Both the position numbers and the translations under genes were made by a program. A model generated the notes under the pieces. The model was not told the origin of the DNA. It did no database searches and saw only the letters and a program-made list of their open reading frames with translations. Source: Ruminococcus sp. UBA3665 (lineage in GTDB: Bacteria > Bacillota > Clostridia > Oscillospirales > Ruminococcaceae). From it: 64,000 nucleotides of DNA. The stretch is from positions 1,045-65,044 of the forward strand of contig DFJS01000051.1 of NCBI GenBank assembly GCA_002373165.1, given 5' to 3'. Of this stretch, positions 45,245 to 52,757 are shown piece by piece (the first letter of the stretch is position 1; every line of letters starts with the position of its first letter).

Positions 45245-45490
45245 TCATGGGCAAAAATACATCCATAGACCAAAAACGCCGGCCGAGACTGCCATGCCCA
45301 GCAGAAAAAGAAAGCATCCGTGCATTTTTGCGGATTTAGGTTCCGGGCGGAAATAGTCCAGAGTTTCCATCTGTGCCGCCTGGAGGGGGACTTCTTTGAC
45401 ATCTGGTTTAAGATATAATACAGCGCGTTCAAAATATGCACTGTCCGGGCGGTTGATCTCAATTACTTTTTTGTTGACACCTTTAATCAT
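45245..45490 (-). CDS. Small C-terminally membrane-anchored protein
   Basis: 81 residues starting MIKGVNKKVIEINRPDSAYF, a type common as an uncharacterised short Clostridia protein. The soluble N-terminal 55 residues contain AVLYLKPDV; the C-terminal 25 are a membrane helix (FLFLLGMAVSAGVFGLWMYF). The start was chosen as the ATG giving this N-terminus; its ribosome site is weak. It sits between a terminator and the rlmB promoter, with no clear promoter of its own. Confidence 0.65.
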   Translation of the reverse strand: MIKGVNKKVIEINRPDSAYFERAVLYLKPDVKEVPLQAAQMETLDYFRPEPKSAKMHGCFLFLLGMAVSAGVFGLWMYFCP

Positions 45491-45557
45491 ATAGCATCTG
45501 CCTGCCTTTCTGAAACGGATACTTTCAGCATAGGCAGAATCAAAAAAATTATGCAGA

Positions 45558-45583
45558 AAAGCCGGTAAAAAATTACCGGCTTT
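45558..45583 (-). terminator. Terminator of second pilin gene
   Basis: 11-bp hairpin AAAGCCGGTAA / TTACCGGCTTT with a 4-base loop and a short T run on the minus strand. Confidence 0.75.
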
Positions 45584-45611
45584 CGACATAAAATTTTTAT
45601 CAGGGTCAGGT

Positions 45612-46238
45612 TCAGTGATATTCTCCTGCCACATCCAGCAGAGAGTTGATGCCGTCACTGGAATTCAGCGTACCGGTTACCCAGCTGCTGTAAGGAATAT
45701 GACTGCGTTCATCTGCGGCGGCTTTTCCGGCAGAACAGTAGCCAACATAGTTGGTAGTAGCAGAATCGGCGGCAATGCTGCCTGTGACAATATAATTATG
45801 AATATAAATCGTCCAGCATTTTTCCGATGCGCCGGAAACAGTTCTGTTCACATCGCGTACAATTCTGGCAGCAGAAGCTTCGATGGCATTATCATGATCT
45901 CCCTCTACGGTAAGATTACTGATAAAAGCCTCTGCCATATTATCATTTGTTTTATACTGAAAATGACCGTTTTGATAAGAGACAATCAAAGTACTCTGTA
46001 AGCCGCTTTTGGAAGCAGCGGTACTGTTGAGACGGTCAGCGGCAAGGAACTTCTGCGCTGTTGTCTGTGCCGCATTATATACCATTCTGGCATCAGAATT
46101 AGCTGTTTTTACGCGGGACTTCCAGTAATAACCTGTCATGGTAGGTGCAAGGATTGCCGCAAGAATACCGATAATTGCAATGACAACAATCATTTCCGTC
46201 AGAGTAAAGCCTTTTACTCTTTTGCTTATTGTTTTCAT
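45612..46238 (-). CDS. Type IV pilin-like protein (prepilin N-methylation motif)
   Basis: 208 residues. The class III signal is textbook: basic leader MKTISKRVKG, then FTLTEMIVVIAIIGILAAIL with Glu5 of the mature helix, cut after Gly. The rest is a globular pilin head with three Cys. Pilins of this type build type IV pili or pseudopili used for adhesion to plant fibre, motility or secretion. No prepilin peptidase or assembly ATPase is present here. Own promoter upstream. Confidence 0.92.
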   Translation of the reverse strand: MKTISKRVKGFTLTEMIVVIAIIGILAAILAPTMTGYYWKSRVKTANSDARMVYNAAQTTAQKFLAADRLNSTAASKSGLQSTLIVSYQNGHFQYKTNDNMAEAFISNLTVEGDHDNAIEASAARIVRDVNRTVSGASEKCWTIYIHNYIVTGSIAADSATTNYVGYCSAGKAAADERSHIPYSSWVTGTLNSSDGINSLLDVAGEYH

Positions 46239-46301
46239 ATATATAACACCCTCTCAAAGAAATCGATTTATTTCACATTCCGTTCATGGATTTATAAATT
46301 A

Positions 46302-46330
46302 ATTATAACATTTTTTATAAAAAAAGTCAA
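46302..46330 (-). promoter_or_regulatory. Promoter of second pilin gene
   Basis: TTGACT, 17-bp spacer, TATAAT with TGT extended -10; leader of about 55 bases. Confidence 0.85.
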
Positions 46331-46394
46331 CATATTCTGCTGTTTTTTTCACTTCACGGCTGCCAAAAAAACAGCCTGATTTTTGTCTATAATT

Positions 46395-46898
46395 TTAGTC
46401 CCACTTTCCTGTTTCAGCAAAATGGATTGCACTTTCGAGCGTGCAGGAATCTTTTTTTTCATTGTTGACTGTGGGATAAGTTCCCCAGTAAATATCGCCT
46501 TCTGATTTGCAGTAGCAAGTTGCAGAAACAACATCGTATTTAATTTTCACAGCCCATTTTTTGTCCTTTGCGCCGCTGTAATACTGATAAATATATTTGC
46601 AGATTGTTTCGTTATAGACGGTATCATCTTCAGAAGAAGGCGTTCCGGACAAAGAATCATCATCAGTATAAATGCCATTCGGGATAGGTTTGGTGACATC
46701 CTGCTCGCGGCAGGCGGCCATGCCGGCGTTATACAATGTCTTCGCAGTGGAATTAGCGGCAGAAAATTTAGCTTTTGTAACATATCCGATCATGCTCGGC
46801 ACAAGAATAGCAGCTAAAATGCCGATAATTGCAATGACAACAATCATTTCTACTAAAGTAAAGCCATTCAGTTTTATGAATTTTTTCTCTCTTTTCAT
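46395..46898 (-). CDS. Type IV pilin-like protein
   Basis: 167 residues. Leader MKREKKFIKLNG, then FTLVEMIVVIAIIGILAAIL. The head has four Cys (ACREQ, TICKY and CYCKSEG) able to form disulfides, plus KDSC near the end. I start at ATG 46898 (AAGGGGG ribosome site); the longer frame runs through the promoter. Paralogue of the pilin downstream, with which it shares the N-terminal helix but little of the head. Confidence 0.9.
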   Translation of the reverse strand: MKREKKFIKLNGFTLVEMIVVIAIIGILAAILVPSMIGYVTKAKFSAANSTAKTLYNAGMAACREQDVTKPIPNGIYTDDDSLSGTPSSEDDTVYNETICKYIYQYYSGAKDKKWAVKIKYDVVSATCYCKSEGDIYWGTYPTVNNEKKDSCTLESAIHFAETGKWD

Positions 46899-46956
46899 AT
46901 TCGGCACCCCCTTATTAATAGTGCAGAAAGTATGGCATATATTTAGTTCATAATAT

Positions 46957-46985
46957 ATTATAGCACAAAGTTCATAATTTGTCAA
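46957..46985 (-). promoter_or_regulatory. Promoter of first pilin gene
   Basis: TTGACA, 17-bp spacer, TATAAT with TGC extended -10, all consensus. Divergent from the promoter at 47028-47056. Confidence 0.88.
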
Positions 46986-47027
46986 TAGTTTTTTTAAAAA
47001 AATATCAAAAAACAATTTTAAAAACAG

Positions 47028-47056
47028 TTGCCAATCCGCTTGCAGAATGCTATAAT
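47028..47056 (+). promoter_or_regulatory. Promoter of OppA-like lipoprotein gene
   Basis: TTGCCA, 17-bp spacer, TATAAT with TGC extended -10; leader of about 30 bases. Confidence 0.8.
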
Positions 47057-47093
47057 AAATAATATAGAACAAAAAAGGAGATTGAATGATATT

Positions 47094-48737
47094 ATGAAAT
47101 CTTGGGTTTGCAGATTTGTCAGTATGCTTCTGCTTGCCGGAATATGCTGCCTGACAGCAGGCTGTTCCAGAGAAGAGGACGACGGCACAGGTTATGGGTT
47201 TACCTGTACCATTCCCGGCAATCCGGAGTGCCTTGACCCGCAGTATACCGATAACCCGAACGCACAGATTGTGATTGAAAACATCATGGAAGGCCTGCTT
47301 CGGCTGGATGAGACAGGCGCAATCCTGCCGGCCGGCGCAGAAAGCTATACTGTTTCGGATGACGGTCTGTTTTACGAATTCCGCCTGAGAAATGACTGTT
47401 ACTGGTTCTCGGCCGGCGCAGAACAGAAAGATGCCAAACCTGTCACGTCACTGGATTATGTTTTTGCCTTCCGCAGACTGCTGAATCCGGAAACACGTTC
47501 GCCTTATGCAGAAGAATATCTTTGTCTGAAAAATGCCTCTGCCGTGAAAAACGGTCAGCAAAAGCCGGAAAAATTAGGCGTTTCTGCTCCGGACGGCGCA
47601 ACGCTGGTATTCGAGCTGGAATATCCGGATGCCGATTTTCTTTGCCTTCTGGCACAAAGCTGTGCAGTGCCCTGCAATGAAGAATTTTTTCTCTCTACAA
47701 ACGGCCGCTATGGGCTGGATGACAGGACAATCCTTTGCAACGGCGCATTCTGCCTGACAAAATGGGCGTATGATGCTTACGGCAGCGGAAATTTCCTGAC
47801 ATTCCGGAAAAATACTTCTTATTACGATGCCGGCAATGTTTCCCCCAGCAGTTTGCAGTTTACTATCATGCGCGGGCAGAAAGCAGCCGATGAAGATTTT
47901 TCACAGGGCAATTCTGACAGCATCCTGACTGATACGTATCCTGTCAATTATTTGCAGTCTGAAAAATATACTGTCAAAAGCAGCTGCACCAAAACTCTGG
48001 GTCTGATTTTTAATCCGGAAAATGAAATCCTGAAAAATAAAAAATTCCGTCAGGCTCTGGCGTACGGCATCGACAGGGAAGAGTATGCCCGGATGCTCGG
48101 CGGCAGTTTACAGCCGGCAAGCGGCATTATTCCTCCGGCAGTGCAGATGCTTGGCAGATCTTACAGAGAACTCTGTGCAGACGAGCCGCTTTCTCTGCCG
48201 TATTCCCCCGGCGAAGCCGCCGCTTTATTTGACGAAATACTGCCCTCTGTTTCGGCCAATGAGATCAGTACGCTGAAAATTCTGCTTCCGGATTCTTTTT
48301 CTGATACAGAAGCCATTCTCTCTATCTGTCAGGAATGGCAGAATATTTCCGGCCGCTATATCGGAATTGACCGTGTTTCGTCATCCGAATATCGAAACAG
48401 GCTCCAGTCCGGCGATTACAGCATCGCCCTTTACAGCTTTGCAACGCCGCGCAACAGCTGCTATGCGGCAGTACAGAGTTTTGCTGCACAGGCCGATCTG
48501 TTCGGCACAGATAAAAAAATGCTGCAAGAAGTGCTGAACTCCCTCTCCGGAAACGAGCCGCTTTCTGAAAAAGTTGCTCTTTACGGACAGGCAGAACAGA
48601 AAATTCTGGAAACACAATGCTTTATTCCGTTATTTTACCAGAATCTTTATCTGATTTATACTTCTGATAATACTGATATTTTCGCCCGGCCGTTCAGCCA
48701 TTCTGTTGATTTTCGCAATGCTAAGCATTTTGGCTGA
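47094..48737 (+). CDS. Peptide-type ABC transporter substrate-binding lipoprotein (SBP_bac_5)
   Basis: 547 residues. The lipobox LTAGC (Cys near residue 24) anchors it to the membrane outer face. Family signature from NPECLDPQYTDNPNAQIVIE through MEGLLRLDETGAILPAGAES, then KNKKFRQALAYGIDREEYA and late VDRxSSSEYRNRLQSGDYS-type sequence. Such proteins bind oligopeptides or similar solutes for an Opp-type transporter; no permease genes adjoin, so it is an orphan. The ribosome site AGGAG is 13 bases from this ATG but 5 bases from an upstream ATG that opens a three-codon frame (ATG ATA TTA TGA) overlapping the start as ATGA; translation may re-initiate. Confidence 0.9.
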   Translation: MKSWVCRFVSMLLLAGICCLTAGCSREEDDGTGYGFTCTIPGNPECLDPQYTDNPNAQIVIENIMEGLLRLDETGAILPAGAESYTVSDDGLFYEFRLRNDCYWFSAGAEQKDAKPVTSLDYVFAFRRLLNPETRSPYAEEYLCLKNASAVKNGQQKPEKLGVSAPDGATLVFELEYPDADFLCLLAQSCAVPCNEEFFLSTNGRYGLDDRTILCNGAFCLTKWAYDAYGSGNFLTFRKNTSYYDAGNVSPSSLQFTIMRGQKAADEDFSQGNSDSILTDTYPVNYLQSEKYTVKSSCTKTLGLIFNPENEILKNKKFRQALAYGIDREEYARMLGGSLQPASGIIPPAVQMLGRSYRELCADEPLSLPYSPGEAAALFDEILPSVSANEISTLKILLPDSFSDTEAILSICQEWQNISGRYIGIDRVSSSEYRNRLQSGDYSIALYSFATPRNSCYAAVQSFAAQADLFGTDKKMLQEVLNSLSGNEPLSEKVALYGQAEQKILETQCFIPLFYQNLYLIYTSDNTDIFARPFSHSVDFRNAKHFG

Positions 48738-48785
48738 ATCCGGCGTGAAAATTTTATGAATTCTGTACAAATTTGAAAATAGCTC

Positions 48786-48814
48786 TTGATTTTTTCTGCA
48801 TTCTATAGTATAAT
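48786..48814 (+). promoter_or_regulatory. Promoter of DUF1292 gene
   Basis: TTGATT, 17-bp spacer, TATAAT. Confidence 0.8.
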
Positions 48815-48846
48815 ATAAAAAAACAAAATTCAGGAAGGAGAAGCTC

Positions 48847-49143
48847 ATGGAAGAAAAAGATTATACCCCGGAAATTTTTACACTGACAGATGAAGAAGGC
48901 AACGAACAGGAATTCGAGCTGATGGATATCATGGAAGAAAACGGCACTGTTTACTATGCACTGGTGCCTTATACAGAAGATCCTGACACTATGATCGAAG
49001 AAGATACTGAACTTGTCGTTCTGAAAGTCGGCGAGGAAAACGGCGAAGAATTCCTCTCTACAATTGATAATGATGAAGAATACGAACGCATCGGACAGAT
49101 TTTCATTCAGCGTATCAGTGAAATGCTGGAATCCGATGAATAA
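48847..49143 (+). CDS. DUF1292 family protein
   Basis: 98 residues, strongly acidic. The DUF1292 pattern is clear: IFTLTDEEGNEQEFELMDIM, then YYALVPY and VLKVGEENGEEFLSTIDND. These small Firmicute proteins are widespread and uncharacterised, usually near DNA-repair or RNA-processing genes. AAGGAG ribosome site. The 6S RNA begins 15 bases after its stop. Confidence 0.92.
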   Translation: MEEKDYTPEIFTLTDEEGNEQEFELMDIMEENGTVYYALVPYTEDPDTMIEEDTELVVLKVGEENGEEFLSTIDNDEEYERIGQIFIQRISEMLESDE

Positions 49144-49157
49144 AATTTAATAATTTA

Positions 49158-49352
49158 CTGCCTTGTACGGGTAAATATAGCTATTATAATCCAACACTTA
49201 TATTCAGGGAATCCCATGCTCTGACTTAGGATTGCAGACCTCCCTTGCAGCATAAGAATAAGTCTGCGAGGACGTTGGGAGCGAGAGAATTTCAGGCGGA
49301 TACCCACCTTGCGGAGACGCTTGGTTTTATTCTCTATATGACGGCAAGGCGG
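49158..49352 (+). ncRNA. ssrS: 6S RNA
   Basis: About 195 bases with the ends pairing (CTGCCTTG at 49158 with CAAGGCGG at 49352) and the landmark stretches of Firmicute 6S RNA in order: CCAACACTT, GGGAATCCC, GATTGCAGACCTCCC, a central unpaired bubble, GGGAGCGAGAG, ACCCACCTTGC and ACGGCAAGGC. 6S RNA mimics an open promoter and sequesters the sigma-A RNA polymerase in stationary phase. No promoter is obvious immediately upstream, so it may be processed from the DUF1292 transcript. A terminator follows at 49371-49406. Recognised by pattern, not by a covariance search. Confidence 0.78.
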
Positions 49353-49370
49353 TTTATTTTTGTCACAGAT

Positions 49371-49406
49371 AAGCCGGCAGTTTTTTTGTCGGCTTTTATT
49401 TTTTCC
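49371..49406 (+). terminator. Terminator of 6S RNA
   Basis: 9-bp hairpin AAGCCGGCA / TGTCGGCTT (one G-T pair) with a T-rich loop, then TTATTTTTT. The LRR gene's ribosome site follows directly. Confidence 0.8.
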
Positions 49407-49421
49407 GAAACAGGAGGATTT

Positions 49422-50933
49422 ATGAAATTACAGCGTTCTGAAAATTTCGATTGTGTGATCCGTTATTACCCGGCAAGTCAGGAAAAAGTGCTTCATCTTC
49501 CGGAAGGAGTACAGATTCTGACACCAAATTCGTTTACTAACAGTCCGAATCTTGTTTCGGTTTTTCTGCCTTCTTCACTTCTGGAAATCGGTTGGGAAGC
49601 CTTTCGGGAATGTGCTTCTCTGAAAGAAGTTTCTCTTCCCGATGGCGAATGTTTCATCAGCCAGGATGCTTTTGCAGAATCCGGCGTGGAAACAGTACAC
49701 ATTCCGGCAAATTTCATTGCCATGAAAACCAGCAGCGGCCGTCCGCTGAATGAAATCAGTCCGCAGCCTCTCCCGCGCAAGCCGGCAATGCCCGTGCATT
49801 TGCCGACAAATTTTGAAACTATCTACGATTATGATGCAGAAGATCTCTATGATGAAATAGACAGATATGCTTTTCTGCGCGAGGAAGCCGAACATGCATG
49901 GGAAGAAGCCGATAATGACGGCTATTACGAAAGCCACTGGGGAATGCCGCGCCGCTGGGAATATCCTGTCCTGCCGCAGTATAAGGCACCTTATGTGGGA
50001 ATATCATTTTTAATAAATATGAAATATCTCAAATCTGTAACTGTTGCAGAAGAAAATCCATATTATGCCGTTTTTGACAATGCTCTGTATGATAAAGCAT
50101 TCCGCCGGATGCTCTGCCTGTTTGCAGGGGCAGAAACGCTCCTGATTCCGGCATCGTGCCGGGCTGTCTTTGGTATTTGGGGCGGCTCCTCTTTGTTTCC
50201 TTGTGATCAGCTCGGCGGATATGCATTGAAAGAAATCTCTGTCGAACCCGGAAATCAGGTTTATTCTGATTTTGACGGCGCATTATATAATAAAGATCAG
50301 ACACAGCTGATTGCCGTCCCCAGAATGAAGAAAAATATCAGTTATCCCGGTACACTCCGCACCATCGGCTGCAATGCCTTTTCAGAAAGCGTCATGTCAG
50401 AATTTTACATTCCGGAAACAGTCACGCAGATTTTGGAATATGCATTTCCTCCGGAAAGTCTCCTGTATTTTCCCTGTCATGACAGAACATTCCGCTGTCA
50501 GCTGACTCTCTGGGTTTATGATGATTTCTATGTGCCGGAAGATGAAGTGGCAGACGAAGTCCCACCGATTCTGGAAGTCATCCGCGCCGAAAATGCAGAA
50601 CTTTGTCTGCCATTGTTCCATAAAATTTCAGAAGTATATCAGCAGCAGCTGATTCTTGATCTTTGTGACAGATATGCCGGAAATCAGGAATTTCATGAGG
50701 AACTGCTCCGGCAGGGCAGAACTATAGCAGAAAATTTTCTTAAAAATGGAAATATTCCGGAATTACAGCATCTGCTTGCTTTGAAAGGCCTTTCCCGTGA
50801 AGATGCTTCCGCACTGATTGCAGAGGCCAATCAGCAGGAAAGATTTGAAATGCAAATCATGCTGATGCATTATGTTTCAGACCTGTCCGGAGAAAACCCG
50901 GTTATTTCGATCCGTCAGAGAATGGCACTTTAA
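49422..50933 (+). CDS. BspA-type leucine-rich repeat protein (LRR_5), 503 residues
   Basis: LRR_5 repeats at both ends of a first 400-residue half: VLHLPEGVQILTPNSFTNSP, VFLPSSLLEIGWEAFRECAS, and later RTIGCNAFSESVMSEFYIPE. Between them is an acidic, Tyr-rich insert (YDYDAEDLYDEIDRYAFLRE). The C-terminal 110 residues are helical, resembling a heat/ankyrin-like stack. No signal peptide. Start ATG 49422 after CAGGAGG; the longer frame to 49245 is 6S RNA and terminator. The third cytosolic LRR_5 gene of the window. Confidence 0.85.
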   Translation: MKLQRSENFDCVIRYYPASQEKVLHLPEGVQILTPNSFTNSPNLVSVFLPSSLLEIGWEAFRECASLKEVSLPDGECFISQDAFAESGVETVHIPANFIAMKTSSGRPLNEISPQPLPRKPAMPVHLPTNFETIYDYDAEDLYDEIDRYAFLREEAEHAWEEADNDGYYESHWGMPRRWEYPVLPQYKAPYVGISFLINMKYLKSVTVAEENPYYAVFDNALYDKAFRRMLCLFAGAETLLIPASCRAVFGIWGGSSLFPCDQLGGYALKEISVEPGNQVYSDFDGALYNKDQTQLIAVPRMKKNISYPGTLRTIGCNAFSESVMSEFYIPETVTQILEYAFPPESLLYFPCHDRTFRCQLTLWVYDDFYVPEDEVADEVPPILEVIRAENAELCLPLFHKISEVYQQQLILDLCDRYAGNQEFHEELLRQGRTIAENFLKNGNIPELQHLLALKGLSREDASALIAEANQQERFEMQIMLMHYVSDLSGENPVISIRQRMAL

Positions 50934-50937
50934 AAAA

Positions 50938-50972
50938 ACAGTACAGGAGAATCCTCCTGTACTGTTTTTTTA
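50938..50972. terminator. Bidirectional terminator
   Basis: 12-bp perfect hairpin ACAGTACAGGAG / CTCCTGTACTGT, 4-base loop, T7 on both strands, between the LRR and TM2 genes. Confidence 0.93.
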
Positions 50973-51359
50973 TTGCAGTGTATTGCCGTCTTTGTCATAG
51001 AACGAATTCATAAGAATCAAAATCAGATCAATCAGAGTACCAAATCCGAACAGTCCCCCTGTGCACAGCCACAGCAGTCCTGTCCCGAATTTTCCGGTAT
51101 AGAATCTGTGAAGGCCGCCCAGTCCGCAGAAGCCAAGCAGACACATCACCAGCGCAGGCTTTTTGTGATGCGGCACAGCCATACCCGGCGGCATTACACG
51201 GTTATACTGATTCTGATAAGCTCTTACAGGATAGCTGCTCTGCGGCATGGGATTCTGAACCGGAATCACCGGAGGAATTTCTTCTTCTGCCTGACAGCGG
51301 CAGTAAGAGCAGACTTTTTCATCTGGTGCAAGATTGGCACCGCAGTGTTTGCATATCAT
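50970..51359 (-). CDS. TM2 domain protein with N-terminal zinc ribbon
   Basis: 129 residues. A zinc ribbon (CKHCGANLAPDEKVCSYC) at the N-terminus, a Pro/Gln/Tyr-rich linker, then a TM2 module of two helices with LGFCGLGGLHRFYTGKFGTG between them and an LIDLILILMN end. TM2 proteins are small membrane proteins of uncertain role. The insertion element begins about 40 bases upstream of its ATG, so its native promoter may have been displaced. Confidence 0.88.
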   Translation of the reverse strand: MICKHCGANLAPDEKVCSYCRCQAEEEIPPVIPVQNPMPQSSYPVRAYQNQYNRVMPPGMAVPHHKKPALVMCLLGFCGLGGLHRFYTGKFGTGLLWLCTGGLFGFGTLIDLILILMNSFYDKDGNTLQ

Positions 51360-51400
51360 AAAAACAACTGCTACTCAAAATATGGACAAACATACCCATA

Positions 51401-52756
51401 TTGAGAAAATTCCTGCTTCAACCTGTATGCTTTTGATAGTGACAAGTCACTGTCTACTCACAAGTTCCTGTACAGTCCACAGGCGTAAATTCCCGTATAG
51501 CCTACGGTACATATCTACCATTGCTTTATGATGCAATTTGATAGATTTGACAATCTCTCAAATTCAGACTTGCGTTGAAATTTCTGTCTGCTATATAACC
51601 GCATTCAGAACAAGTATAAATTCTGTCTGATAATTTCAAATCCGATTTGATGCAGCCGCATTGATGACATAGTTTGCTTGACGGATAAAACCTGTTCACT
51701 AATCGAAGTTCAATGCCATATTCTTTGCATTTTGAAGTTATCTTTGTTCTGAAATCAAAGAATTTCTGTTGTGCAATTGCTTTTGAAAGATGTCTGTTCT
51801 TCATCATTCCCCTGATATTCAGATTTTCAAGTGTGATCCACGCTGGCTTGGTTTTCACCAGTTCAGAAACCACTTTGTTGATATAGTCAGTTCTGATACA
51901 GTCAAGTATGTGATGAATTTTTTGTACTTTCAGCGTTTGTTTACGGATATTCTGCCGAGTAGCTCCTCCTTTCAGGTTATTTGGTAATTTTTTCAGACTT
52001 TCGTATTTCCTCGAAAGTTTTCTCTGCTGTCGTTTCAGACTTTTTTCAAGTTTTCTGATATAAGCAGATTTGTTACTATTTGCAAAGAATCTGCCATCTG
52101 AACAGACTGCAAATTCTTTCACATCTAAGTCAATGCCAGTTCCAAAATTGTTCAGAACAGGCTTTTCCGGTTCTGGTTCTTCCACCAAAACAGAAACATA
52201 ATATCTTCCTGCTTTCATGGAAATTGTACCGCTTTTTATGACATATGTTTTTAAATTTGACGGAATATAGCCTTTTTTTCAGTCTTATCCAATCCAGAGT
52301 GGGGATTCTGATTCTGTGCCGTTCACAGAAAATAGGCTGTGTTTTTCCATTCCTTACAAAATACATTTTTACATCAGAAATTCTTTTCTTCTTCCATCTT
52401 TGGAATTTAGTTCTGTGTTCAAAAAAGTTTCTGAATGCTCTCTGGGTGTTCATGATGCTCTGCTTCACGGATTTGCTGCTGACTTCCTGAATCCATGAAA
52501 ATTCAGGATTTTGCGGAAGATATTCATGATTCAGCCATTTTGAAAAGTCATATCCTGAAACAAATTTTTCTTCTTTTTCATAGATTTCTTTATTATGTGC
52601 AAGATAAAAATTATAGACGAATCTGCACACACCAATTGTTCTGTGAATGATTTGCTTTTGGTTAGGTGTAGGGAAAATTTCGGTTTTATATGCTTTCAGC
52701 ATATTATCACCTCTTAACACTTTTTCTACATTGTTTATACTTTCCCCTGATATCGT
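51401..52756 (-). mobile_element. IS605-type tnpB-only element with right-end (guide RNA) region
   Basis: A frameshifted tnpB without tnpA. On the left it abuts TTGAT (52757-52761 read on the minus strand), the classical target motif of IS605/ISDra2-type elements. On the right, the roughly 125 bases after the tnpB stop (51401-51525) carry several short hairpins, such as GTGACTTGTCAC, and end near TTTTCTCAA, as expected for the right end and the scaffold of the omega/reRNA. The guide would be read from the flank below 51401. No target duplication, as expected. The right boundary is estimated. Confidence 0.75.
51526..52702 (-). pseudogene. tnpB: TnpB (OrfB) RNA-guided endonuclease, frameshifted
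   Basis: About 392 codons in two frames. Frame 1 from ATG 52702 (MLKAYKTEIFPTPNQKQIIH) gives the N-terminal helix-turn-helix part to WIRLKK. At an A7 run (+ strand T7, 52273-52279) the frame breaks; removing one A continues GYIPSNLKTYVIKSG into the second frame, which ends at 51526. The RuvC residues are intact (GIDLDVK Asp, TLENLNI Glu, DRNFNASLNL Asp), as is the four-Cys zinc finger (CHQCG, CSECG). A single homopolymer slip could be a sequencing error, or be suppressed by transcriptional slippage; otherwise it is dead. Confidence 0.88.
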
Positions 52757-52757
52757 A

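Noticed and set aside
46340..46394. Terminator after the first pilin gene
   Set aside because: A weak stem (AGGCTG / CAGCCT type) is present but no T-run follows on the minus strand.
46899..47072. N-terminal extension of the first pilin
   Set aside because: It covers the divergent promoters; the class III leader begins at 46898.
49245..49421. N-terminal extension of the LRR protein
   Set aside because: This stretch is 6S RNA plus its terminator; a proper ribosome site precedes ATG 49422.
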